Positions 53,818 to 63,884 of a stretch of DNA of 64,000 nucleotides are shown here, in pieces. The translations under genes were made by a program, and so were the position numbers. The notes under the pieces are model-generated. The model saw only the letters and a program-made list of their open reading frames with translations, ran no database searches and was not told the origin of the DNA. Positions within the stretch are counted from its first letter, which is position 1, and every line of letters begins with the position of its first letter. This DNA comes from Hermatobates lingyangjiaoensis (taxonomy: Eukaryota > Arthropoda > Insecta > Hemiptera > Hermatobatidae): contig JAPFBL010000523.1 in assembly GCA_026182355.1 (NCBI GenBank), forward strand, positions 62,001-126,000, read 5' to 3'.

Positions 53818-54379
53818 ACCTAACTGACTGTGAATGTTATTTTCCTATAACCTACCTATATATGTCATCTATATTGTGGAATCAGTGTTGTCTGTGTAGT
53901 TAAATTTTTTTTTCTTTTTGCATATTTATTTAATTGCTATCTTTTTTCCTTTTATTTCTTATTTCATTATCAATTCCAAGTTCCTTGTTGTAACATTTAA
54001 AAGACAAAATTGAGGGACTAACAGAGAAATTGATACATAAATAAAAGTACGGACTAAGCTATGATAGAATAAAATAAAACTGAGAATACAAATAAATAAT
54101 AATAATAAATGAAATAATTTAAACAATAAAAAAAAACCAAAAAAAAGTAAAAAAGGAAAATTGATGATAAAATATGAAAAGGTAAGGAACTTTTAAACAT
54201 TATCGCTTTTGATTAAGGCCAGGTACACTGCGCGCACTTAATAGCCAAGTATGGGCTTCTTCGGAGGCTCGTAGTGTGAGACTGTAAGTGTGTTCTTTTG
54301 ATTTCTCTATGTTTCTTTGACTATATTGAACTATATTTGTCCGTTTTGGATCGTATTTTCAACGAAAAAGAGTGTATAC

Positions 54380-54428
<49 letters not shown>

Positions 54429-54460
54429 ATCAAAATATTAAAATGGTCCAAACCGGACAG

Positions 54461-54637
54461 ATATATAAATGAAAAAAGACAACAAATAGAAGAAGCGAGA
54501 AAACTTACTGGATCGATATTTCGTACCTCTTCTTCTTCCCTTCTATTCTCTCCCTGACGACGAACTTCAGTTCGAAATATCGATCCAGTAAGTTTTTTCG
54601 CTTCTTCTATTTGTTGTCTTTTTTCATTTATATATAT
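54461..54637. repeat. inverted-repeat element with ribozyme-like motif
   Basis: Arms ATATATAAATGAAAAAAGAC and complement; right motif 54551-54586 intact, left lacks the CTGA strand. (TA)n lies just to the left. Confidence 0.75.
54551..54586 (+). ncRNA. hammerhead-type ribozyme-like motif
   Basis: Core CTGACGA, extra C, stem II GAAC/GTTC, GAAA, palindrome ATAT, cleavage base C; stem I short. Confidence 0.45.
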
Positions 54638-54967
54638 AGTGAAAATAGGAACATTGTTAAAATTATACGTGTGTATGTGTGCGGTGATGATGTGGTGAAG
54701 ACGCCTGGGAATAAGAGAGTTGGGAGATAGTAAGGTAAGGGAAAGAGTTTGATTTTCTTGTCTATCAGATAAATATGTCGTTTACAGTCAGCCAGAAAAG
54801 CAGATAGAAGCCTGTATAAAGAGTTATTTCAATAATACGGGCAAGTTCTATTGTTAGAGATCCTGCCTTAGACCTTGAATACGGAAATAACCATTCTTGG
54901 AGTATGACGTCATCCCAGGTATCATACTCACTCTGCTAAAGCGTGACCCCATCACTGACTTAACACC

Positions 54968-54996
54968 TTAACACACACACACACACGCATACACAC

Positions 54997-55062
<66 letters not shown>

Positions 55063-55093
55063 TCGCACACAAACACACACACACACACACCAC

Positions 55094-55130
<37 letters not shown>

Positions 55131-55225
55131 TACTCGCACACAAACACACACATACGCGCGCTCACACAGATACATACAGACACACAAACACACACAACAC
55201 ACACAACACACACACACACACACAC

Positions 55226-55315
<90 letters not shown>

Positions 55316-55477
55316 TCGCACACAAACACACACACATATACGCGCGCTAACACAGACACACAAACACACACACACACACATACTCGCACACAAACACACA
55401 CATACGCGCGCGCACACAGATACATACAGACACACAGACACACAAACACACACACAACACACGCACACACACACCGG
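54968..55477. repeat. compound (CA)n/(TC)n microsatellite with higher-order units
   Basis: Blocks of (TC)n and (CA)n alternate, and CATACTCGCACACAAACACA recurs near 55059, 55129, 55311 and 55380, followed by CGCGCG-containing segments, so longer units were duplicated. Long frames of Cys/Val and Arg/Glu here are artefacts of the repeat. Confidence 0.95.
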
Positions 55478-55479
55478 CA

Positions 55480-56060
55480 ATAATCTTTTAAAAATCATCA
55501 ATTTTTTTTCAATAGCTTATCATAAGCTTTAAACAAAAATACTAATGCAGTTAATTTAATAACAGTCAAAGTTTGAATATCAAGTGATTCAAACAAAAGA
55601 TAAATTGTAAAGAATCTGATGTGAGAGGCAACACGACTTCCAACTACATCAAAAAATATTCAATTTTTTTAGCACTTAAACAAAATTTCTAAAAAAAAAA
55701 TGAATAAATGCTTACATAAAATCTTGACCAGAAATTAGTACTTTGATTAATAACTACCGATACTGATAATCACTTATAAAATTATAAATTCACGGAGATT
55801 AATTATATAATCAGATATTCATCATAGCAGAAGAAAACTTTTCTCATTTCTCACCAGGAGCGCTGGTTGAAAAAAAAACATGTCGGGTTACTATGCTAGT
55901 TAATTATTTATCAAAGAAAAACTTTAGTAAACAATATTCGATTTTATATTAAATCTTTGATTTGATTCTATTAGTTTAAATAATTTAATTATTTTAATTT
56001 AATTTCACCAAATTTAAGTAAATCTATTGGAAAAATAAGAAAAGTTAAGTAAGAAGAAAT
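55480..56060. other. intergenic, nothing recognised
   Basis: AT-rich sequence; no TSSK C-terminal exon could be found here on the minus strand. Confidence 0.4.
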
Positions 56061-56080
56061 ATATATATATATATATAGAT

Positions 56081-56228
56081 TTCACATAAACACGTGAAAT
56101 AATAATCAATGATCAAACCACAATATGAAATGGGAAAACAACCCGGTTGAGTTTTTGACTCTGACGAAAACCGCTTGTTACGGTTGAAACATCTTAGTCT
56201 TGTTTTCCCATTTCATATTGTCGTTTGA

Positions 56229-56268
<40 letters not shown>
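56081..56268. repeat. short ribozyme-family element between (TA)n tracts
   Basis: Motif 56157-56199 (plus) has core CTGACGA and GAAA but palindrome changed to ACATCT. Terminal hairpin on the left, (TA)n on the right. Confidence 0.65.
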
Positions 56269-56273
<5 letters not shown>

Positions 56274-56632
56274 TGCTACTGAAAATCTGAAGCACTGGGA
56301 ATTTCATTACAATTGTTTAGTGCACTTTCTACTAAATCACGAAAAAAAAATTTTTTTTAACAAAATAGCTTTTAATAAATCCTCATATTGGTGGCTAGCT
56401 TGTTTTCTTGGCTTAGTGGTAACTGTAATTTAAATATGGGATTTAGAGTTAATAACATTTTTCGTTTTGAGATACTTTCAGTGGTAAACAAGTGTTTGGA
56501 CTATTTGCTAAATGTAAATAAAAAGACTTCCATAAGTTGTTTAGATCAATAAAAGGGGGTAGTTATAAGTGTTATTGTACGGTTGTTGTAGGAACAGTGA
56601 GCTTTTCATAAACTTTTGGGACCCCAGGAACA

Positions 56633-56962
56633 GTGTAGGTTAGGTTGCAGTGGCAGTTCCACAAGAGAACACACGTAGGCCGAGCATTGGCCCTTTGTGA
56701 TAACACAAAATGAAGATTGATTCTACAGTGGGAGTACTAAATTTTACCTAACTCAAATGTATTTAGAGTAGGGATCTTTAACGAGTACTTGACATCGTAC
56801 AGGCTCGGGACCGACGGTTTAACGTCCTTCTCCGAGGGACAACGCGCTCAGATTTATTCACCCACCTCCCGCGTGAATAAATCGAGGTCCAGGTGAGGAT
56901 CGAACCCCGGTCCTATCAGTTCAGAGGCGAGCACGTAACCACTGAGCTACCCTGGCCCCCCA
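56633..56962 (-). mobile_element. tRNA-derived SINE, full length
   Basis: Minus strand: head CCAGGGTAGCTCAGTGGTTA, B box GGTTCGATCCTC, body and long 3' end CTAACCTAACC region on the plus strand at 56637-56660. Target AACAGTGTA flanks both ends (56629 and 56965 regions), a likely target duplication (CCCCAGGAACAGTGTA). Confidence 0.87.
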
Positions 56963-57175
56963 GGAACAGTGTAATAGTTTTAACAAAACAAGCCTTTTTG
57001 AGGCTCAAAATTATTTGTCAAGAAATCAGTTTTCTTTCCTTCTTAAACTTGAAAAATTGTCTACTTTGTTATATATTTTGATAAGAATTGGAAAAAAAAG
57101 TTTTGGTTTGGTTTTCGTTATGATGAACACTTACAGAATTAGTCTTTTGATCCTGTGACATATGTTACTTCTTAC

Positions 57176-57319
57176 AGGGAATGAAATCTTCTTTTGAAGC
57201 TGTATCTTCAGCATGTGCTTAATATTGGAATCATCAAAAGGCATCGTAGCGCAGAGCATTATATAAAGAATGCAGCCGAGGGACCAAACATCATACATCT
57301 TTGGATTGTATTTAACTCC
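57176..57319 (-). CDS. TSSK-like kinase exon B (subdomains IX-X)
   Basis: Acceptor TTTTTTCAG at 57321-57320, donor GTAAGA, 144 bases in phase 0. It encodes [16 protein letters not shown] and the MPFDDSN block, ending SFP, where family members continue with the rest of the C-lobe. Confidence 0.87.
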
Positions 57320-60300
57320 CTGAAAAAAAAAAAATAAAGATATTCCATTAAAAATAGTGAGCTAGTCTACGACTTTATATATTAAAAACAATAAAAGAAA
57401 AGCAAGCTACACTATCAACTTTAATTATATTTTGTAATAAGAGCAAACAGTATAATACAAAAAAGTCCATTTCTATGACCACCATGACTAATATTAAGGG
57501 GTTATTTTATTAAATCGCAAGCCACATCTCTTAGTGTTGAAATATTTATATTAAAATGCACAATGGAGGCTAGAATTCATTTTGAAACCTCTAGAAATAA
57601 TAAAAATTATAATGAAACATTTCCTATTACTTTAAAAAAAACTTTACGCATAATCTTTCCTTCATGTGAAAGTATGTTTTAATATGTTTACAGTTTTTGT
57701 TTTTAAAGTAGCTATTAATCGTCCATATTGAGTCTTTACAACAAAGAATTTATTTTACGACGTGTTTCGTACACTTAGTGTTAATCATGAGGCACATCGA
57801 CAAATAAAGACAAAATCTACAAAACATGTTGAAGTTATATATAAAAAAACCAAAGTTTTACTTAAAATAAAACAAAAGGAGTTATATACCTGCATTAGAA
57901 TGGGTTTTCAGTGATTGAGGAATCAAGATCAACCACTCCTACTTTCTTAATTGATATTGCTTTCAAATACTGTTTGTTAACTGTTCGATCACTGAACACC
58001 CCTTCTGAGGGAGGCATGTAATTCCTTTTCTTTTATTTTAAGTAAAATTTTGGTTCCTTTATATAACGTCACACAATGTTTATGCATTTTGTCTTTATAT
58101 TGTAGATGTGCCTGATGATGAACACTAAGTGTTTGAAACGCGTCATAAAGTAAATTCCTTGTGGTGAAAACGTAATGTATTTTCCTCACTATCATAAGTA
58201 AATACTATACAATAACTACTTGCACAGCTCGTCTATTAATCATCTTTATTTTGGCAACTGTGGCTTCCAACCCTACTGTTATTTTGAAAGTTGTTTCATA
58301 TACAAAGTACGCACATTTGAATGACAATGAAACATGTCGGAGCCCTCTCGTATGATTAATATTACAATTTCATCATACAAACATTTCTAGATGAAATATG
58401 AATGAAGGATTTGTAGATAATTGTACAAGTGGCTAAATGTAGTTCTATTACCACAGATTCCCTATATATAAGTGCTTTTATTTTTTAAAGACGTTTATTT
58501 CATTTATATACCGTTTATATACGTATAATTTGGATTTTTTTTATTGTTTAAACCAGTCCCCTAGCAGGTGATAACGTCAGCCGTCTTTACGTTTGATCGG
58601 TGATTCTACAGATTCTATATTGGGAGTCTAACATTGTGTCTAGGTTAGGTTGTAGTGGCAGTTCCACAATTGAACACACGTAGGCCGAGCATTGGCCCTT
58701 TGTGATACCACACAATGAAGATTGATTCTACAGTGGGAGTCCTAAATTTTGCCTAACTCAAATGTATTTAGAGTAGGGATCTTTAACGAGTACCTGACAT
58801 CGTACAGGCTCGGGACCGACGGCTTAACGTCTTTCTCCGAGGGACGACGCGCTCAGATTTATTCACCTCTCGCGTGAATAAATCGAGGGCTAGGTGAGGA
58901 TCGAACTCCGGTCCTATCAGTTCAGAGGCGAGCACGTAACCACTGAGCTAGCCTGGCCCACAATATTTTGCCTAACTCAAGTGCATTTCGAGTAGGGATC
59001 TTTAATGAGTATTTCATATCGTACAGGCTCGGCACTGAAGGCTTAACGTCCTCTTGAGTACTTTATCGGTATTCAAGACGATAAGTTTACCTGGGCTTTA
59101 GCTCGTCTTTTAGTAGTGGCCTAGGTACCGTTTTGCGGAGTAACTGTCAGAATTCGTGCTTAGCATTGCGAGGGCCCGCCCTCGCGATGTCCACCTCGGG
59201 CACCTCCATGCTTTCAATGGAGGCGGCTAAAGGGCAACTTGTCAACAAGGCGGCCTGGCTTGACTAAGCGGTTATGGCACAAAATGATGAGGAACGCGAA
59301 GATTAAAACAGATTTAACGTCCTCTCCGAGAGACGACCTGCTCAAATTTATTCACTTCCTGCGTGAATAAATCGAGGGCCAGGTGGAGATCGAACCCCGG
59401 ACCATCAGCCCAGAGGCGATTACGTTAACCACTGAGCTAACCTGGCCCCCTATAATTTGGATTAAAGAATCCAGTAGTGTCATAAGTTAAATAAACCTCT
59501 TGGTTATTAAGCTTTGTGAGACGTTTGTTTTACAGGCTTTCCATTCAGCTCTCTTATCAGTGACTAAATGTAGAGGCATCTCACTACGACTATCTTACCA
59601 GCAACGACTACATTCAAAGAAGAAACTATGCTATTCTAACTAATTCTAACTCTGCTATTGAAACTAAGTCTATTCAATAGACTCATGCCTGTAGTAAAAA
59701 GCAAATGTTTTTAATGAACCATCTAGTATCAAGAAAACATTTTCTGAAAACGAAAAAATGTATTACGAGTACAACGCCCATTTAGTTCACTAAATTTAAA
59801 AAAAAAACATATAAAGTGTAAGAACCTCAGGATGAATACCTTTGTGAGAGCCAGAGGATTACAAGCACATCTTTCAACATTACAAAACAGCAAAAAGTGA
59901 AAAGTTGATTTTCAGACCAAATTACAAATACAAAACAAAAGTTTAACTACTCAACAAAAAAATCTGGAATGGCCAACACTCAACTTTACTAAAAGTAAAC
60001 ATAATATCAAACTCGTTAACCATTATTTGATGTATTGTGTTATTTACGTTTAAATCAATAGGTATCATTTGTTTAAATTTTATAGTAATCGCTTTATCAG
60101 TTATAGTGATGAATCTGACATCTTATTAAAATTCTTAAACTGAGATATTTTATTTCAGACACCATTCACAGATATCGTCGAAAAAAACATCATAAAACGA
60201 CTTTGGGGACCGCAAAACATGTAAATCCGTCAAAGTCTCAACATCGATTTTTTCCACTATCACAATACTTTGCTTATAGTAAAGTAAAAAAACAATTAAT

Positions 60301-60904
60301 TCCGTTAAAACACCTTCGTCACTAACAGGTGAGTGACAAATACAAAGAATAGCAAAACACCAAATTTTAATTTCCCAATTTTTAATCATTTCGAGTTCTT
60401 GATTATTAACCTTAATATCATCTGATATTAAGTTTTGTTCAAGGGTGCAACGATTAATTAGACCACAGGTTCCCAAAGTGGATTCCGCAGAACCCAGGGG
60501 TTCCTTTATACTTATAGTAAAGTAATAGTTAAATTTGTAAAAAAATTTTTTTTTGAAATCAGTCGAGATAAACCAGGTGTTTTTCCACAAATTTTTCCTA
60601 TTAACAACAATCTTATAATATATTTCTTTTACTGATTCTAACTATTTTACAACTAATAAATAAATAAATTTATATAAAACATTGTTGGACAACCTGTAAT
60701 ATTTCTGGAGCAGCGTAAGCAGCACTTCCACAAAATGTATCGCTTAAAATTCTCTTTGATGTTTTGGTATCTCTGCACCATCGCGCAAAACCAAAGTCAG
60801 TGATCTTAATACAGTCTCGAGTGGCCAACAAAATGTTTTCACATTTCAAATCTCGATGCGCAATGTCCTTCGAGTGTAGATAGTCGACAGCGTTTACCAG
60901 CTGT
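57176..60904 (-). CDS. testis-specific serine kinase-like protein kinase, partial (two exons)
   Basis: Two minus-strand exons (60694-60904 and 57176-57319) join in phase into 119 codons of a Ser/Thr kinase catalytic domain. Exon A carries the catalytic loop HRDLKCEN, the DFGFAR magnesium-binding motif, a T-loop with [13 protein letters not shown] and the start of subdomain IX. Exon B carries [20 protein letters not shown] and DDSNIKHM. The [10 protein letters not shown] and MPFDD-I signatures are typical of the TSSK family, which phosphorylates proteins in developing and mature sperm. The glycine loop and ATP-lysine exons should lie above 60904 and the C-lobe end below 57176; neither was found, so the gene is split by large repeat-filled introns or partly lost. 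The donor of exon A (GTTGTC) is weak. A decayed copy cannot be excluded, but all visible catalytic residues are intact. Confidence 0.8.
57735..58166. repeat. inverted-repeat element inside the TSSK intron
   Basis: Arms GAATTTATTTTACGACG and diverged complement; motifs 57757-57795 (minus) and 58109-58145 (plus, core CTGATGA, GAAA, ACGCGT, C but stem II end mutated to GTGTTT). Confidence 0.65.
58546..58962 (-). mobile_element. two tRNA-SINE pieces in tandem
   Basis: 58546-58640 is the 3' end of one copy (inverted CCTAGCAGGTGATAACGTCA). 58641-58962 is a full-length copy almost identical to 56633-56962. Confidence 0.83.
58963..59452 (-). mobile_element. tRNA-derived SINE split by an insertion
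   Basis: 3' part at 58963-59054 and 5' part at 59314-59452 of one SINE. TTAACGTCCTCT occurs at both break points (59043-59054, 59314-59325), so the 259 bp between is an inserted element with a 12-bp target duplication. Confidence 0.85.
59055..59313 (+). mobile_element. GC-rich 259-bp retroposon inserted in a SINE
   Basis: Ends GAAGATTAAAACAGA (A-rich) on the right and is flanked by a 12-bp duplication. It resembles part of the 52.3-53.2 kb region (CCTTTAGCC..., GAGGTGGACATCGCGAGGGC against AAGGTGGACCTCGCGGAGGC on opposite strands). Class unknown; target duplication and A-rich end suggest retroposition. Confidence 0.65.
60694..60904 (-). CDS. TSSK-like kinase exon A (catalytic and activation loops)
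   Basis: Acceptor TTGTTCAG at 60906-60905; 211 bases, ending phase 0 before GTTGTC. The first base completes an Arg codon ([13 protein letters not shown]). It holds HRD and DFG motifs and the APE end of the activation segment. Confidence 0.87.
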
Positions 60905-61049
60905 CTGAACAAAACGGATCATACTCAAAAAAAAACTCATATTCAACAAATTAGTATTAATTAATTGACACACAATAACACCAAAAAGTAAAATTAATTG
61001 CATAAACGAAATAATATCTAATTTTTTATTTAAATTAATTTTTTTTATC

Positions 61050-61423
61050 ACTATTTTTCTTTTTTATCGAGATTTGATCTAACTTCAATAATACAATACC
61101 TTTAGGCCGACATTTCGTCTATATTTGTACACATCTTTAGGGCTACATCAATACAGAATTTAATTACAATAACATGTAAAGTAATTATATTACATTATTT
61201 AATTGATATACATAATTACCTTGGTATTTTTCTATTGTGAGGAAGCAATTATATAACCGTTTGTGTACAAATCAGCTAGTGTGCTGCCCTCGAGTGACTG
61301 TTTTGTAATTAAATTCTGTATTGATGTAGCCCTGCAGATATCTACAAATATAGACGAAACGTCGGCCTAAAGGTATTGTATAATTGAAGCTAGACTAAAC
61401 CTCGATAAAAAAGAAAAATAGTG
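61050..61423. repeat. inverted-repeat element just upstream of TSSK exon A
   Basis: Arms CACTATTTTTCTTTTTTATCG and complement (first 20 bases). Motifs 61106-61143 (CTAAAGA) and 61329-61366 (CTGCAGA) with stem I GCC/GGC. Confidence 0.75.
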
Positions 61424-61459
61424 TTAAATATTCTTATAGTGTTAAAAATTCTCTAATCA

Positions 61460-61740
61460 GTTTTATGGCAACAAGTAGCGAGATTGGCTTTAGTACTGAA
61501 GGTCACAGGTTCAAATCTTGGCCGTGGTTTTAGATTTTCCATGTGGGAGATAAGAGTTCATGTGCAAGCCGTCCTCAAAGTAGAAGGAGGACGTAAAGCT
61601 GTCGGTCTTGAGTCTGTACGATGTCAGGTACTTGTAAAAATCACTGCGGATTAACTAGTTTGGGGTTTTAATTTAAAGCTCCCTATGTAGAAACAACCCG
61701 TAATTTTGGCTCACCCATTAGTAAAAAAGGGTACTAACTA
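61460..61740 (+). mobile_element. diverged tRNA-SINE
   Basis: CACAGGTTCAAATCTTGG (B-box-like), GGAGGACGTAAAGCTGTCGG, TGTACGATGTCAGGTACTTG; head and tail diverged from the main family. Confidence 0.65.
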
Positions 61741-61784
61741 ATAATTAGGCCTCAGTTTTCCTATACAAATCTATTATATTTAAT

Positions 61785-61875
61785 ACTTTTGTATAGGTAG
61801 GCAGCAAATCTTCTTTTAAACAAGTTGAATTGAAATATTCAGCAGCCTCTGCATTTACGACTTTTTTACTGACTG
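61785..61875 (-). pseudogene. PLE N-terminal remnant
   Basis: Minus-strand frame KKVVNAEAAEYFNSTCLKED then LLPTYTK. It is the outer end of the inverted element at 61876-62168. Confidence 0.5.
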
Positions 61876-62168
61876 TCTCTAATTTTCCATTATTCTTCTT
61901 TCATATTGGGGTTACTCCCAAATTAACTTTGCCAGAGACATTTGAATTTTACCAGTTGGAATAACATATAATGACCAGTTAAACGAATAACCAACTAATT
62001 TATTTACTCACAAGCTTTCGACTATACAGTGGTCATCATCAGGTGACGATATATTAGTTGCTTATTCGCTTAACTAGTCATGATATGTTATTCCAACTGC
62101 TAAAGTTCAAATGTCTCTGGAAAAGTTAATTTGGGAATAACCCCAATATGAAAGAAGAATAATCAGAG
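61876..62168. repeat. inverted-repeat PLE pseudo-LTR pair
   Basis: Arms share TTCTTTCATATTGGGGTTA and complement. The left arm holds the intact motif 62008-62045; the right arm is truncated before its own motif. Confidence 0.7.
62008..62045 (-). ncRNA. hammerhead-type ribozyme-like motif
   Basis: Stem I TCAC/GTGA, core CTGATGA, extra T, stem II GAC/GTC with imperfect extension, GAAA, palindrome AGCT, T. Confidence 0.5.
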
Positions 62169-62891
62169 AATATATTTCATACTTGTACATATTGAATGTA
62201 ACTGTCATCGTAGGAGTTAAACTTATTTTTCCGACTCCAACTCATTCAATATAAAATTTTGAATGAGTCAAATGCAGCTCTGACTCAAATTCAGCAACCG
62301 TGATTGTAAATAAAGGATGATATGTGGAACTGCACTTAGACGAAAATCAGCAATCCCAAATCCATGTGAACTGCTTTACCCTGACTGTAACACTAATTTA
62401 ATTTTACTAAAAAAAAATAATATATATATAGATGTGTTATATAATCGGGATTCAGTCAAATTTTCTAGGTTCAAAAATCAAACTCTCGTTGCTGACGTTT
62501 CGTTTTTAATTGACATAAACCTACAAACAAAGGATAATAAGAAATCACATATCAACATCCAACATACATATAAACAATATGAAAATGAATTGTTACAACT
62601 TATGAATATTATAAGCAGAAATATTTAGAGATAAATAAAACAATATAACTTACAGAAGTAAGAATTTTTTTAACTAAGAAAATGATTACGATTAGATAAC
62701 ACACCTATTCTATCAAACGGTCGATATATTATTGAATTTGTTATATATATATATATCGGGTTACTTGCCGTTGCGCCTACAACGTGCTTGGTCTCCCATT
62801 CTCTTTTCTCCTGAAGACGGATTACCCGAAAATTTGAGTCTGTAAGTGTGTTTCCCTACTTTGTGTGTTGCTCTTTGTTAATCTAGAACTC

Positions 62892-62932
<41 letters not shown>

Positions 62933-62935
62933 AAT

Positions 62936-63305
62936 GATCAAACCACAATAAGAAAATGGGAAAACAGACTAAGATCTTTCAACCGTAACAAGCGGTTGAT
63001 TGTTATTTCACGTGTTTATGTGAAATCTTTTTATACATATGTATGTATAAACTGGCAGCAGTTGTTCATCTAAGCCTGTATTGTCAAACAGCAGAGCAGA
63101 TTCTGCATTAACGATTTTTTTCCGCTATTGTTCTTTTTTTCTAAACATTTTCTATGCTGTAAAGGCAATGATAATAATCCAGTATGTTTCTGGGAAATTT
63201 ATTATCTTCATTACCTTTGCAGCATAGAAAAGTGATTAGAAAAAAAAAGAACAATTGCTAAAAAAAATCATGAATGCAGAATCTGGTCTGCTATTAAGCA
63301 ATATA
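62936..63305. repeat. short-family fragment followed by inverted PLE N-terminal piece
   Basis: 62936-63031 is a core-deleted short-family element. 63057-63165 encodes (minus) KIVNAESALLFDNTGLDEQL and LPVYTYI; 63225-63300 is its inverted, shorter copy ending in (TA)n. Confidence 0.6.
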
Positions 63306-63389
63306 TATATATATATATAATATTCCATGTGAACTGCTTTACCCTGGCTGTAACACTAATTTAATTTTAATAAAAAAATTTAATATATA

Positions 63390-63560
63390 TATATCAGTTC
63401 ACAAACGAAGAAAAGCAACACACAGAGAAAGAGACACACTTACAAACTCAAATTTTCGGATGATCCGTCTTCAGGAGAAAAGAGAGAATGGGCGACCAAG
63501 CACGCCGGAAACACAACGGCAGGAAACCGTCCCGGCAACCGACCGTGCTGCCACGCGCGC
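63390..63560 (-). repeat. ribozyme-family element (GGATCATCC family)
   Basis: Shares AGTTCACAAACGAAGAAAAG, CACAGAGAAAGAGACACAC and CACGCCGGAAACACAACGGC with copies at 23035-23225, 41440-41665 and 62755-62900. The sharp boundary is (TA)n on the outer side. Confidence 0.6.
63447..63477 (-). ncRNA. hammerhead-type ribozyme-like motif
   Basis: Stem I CTC/GAG, core CTGAAGA, extra C, stem II GGA/TCC, GAAA, palindrome AATT, T; identical in layout to 23096-23126. Confidence 0.55.
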
Positions 63561-63807
63561 CCGGTTCAGGAAGTAATGAAGTAGAGACGATCAGAAGAAA
63601 ATTAATATTAAAATTAAAATTAAGAATTAAGAAAAGCAGTTCTGGTTGATTGAAGGTAAAATTAACAGCAGGAAGATAAATGAAGTATAAAATGGAATAC
63701 CGTGAAAAATACCTAAAAGCATGAAAAAGGAAGATAACAGAGTTGGTAAGGCGATGAGAAACAAATGAATATATATATATATATATATAATATTCAGTTG
63801 GGTTTTT

Positions 63808-63850
63808 GACTCTGAAGAAGACCGCTTGTTATGGTTGAAAGATCTTAGTC
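63808..63850 (+). ncRNA. hammerhead-type ribozyme-like motif (short-element family)
   Basis: Stem I GACT/AGTC, core CTGAAGA, extra A, stem II GACC/GGTT, GAAA, palindrome AGATCT, T. Followed by the family's CCCA...ATTGTGGTTTGATCA stretch and a (TA)n tract. Confidence 0.6.
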
Positions 63851-63884
63851 TTGTTTTCCCACACATATTTCATATTGTGGTTTG

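Noticed and set aside
54960..55501. Several long frames rich in Cys/Val or Arg/Glu
   Set aside because: They are translations of the CA/TC microsatellite in several frames; no independent coding evidence.
60150..60590. 146-codon minus-strand frame next to the TSSK exon
   Set aside because: It overlaps the dispersed repeat shared with 6.8-7.0 kb and a hAT-like end (CAGGTTCCCAAAGTGGATT), shows no kinase similarity, and has no supporting splice sites.
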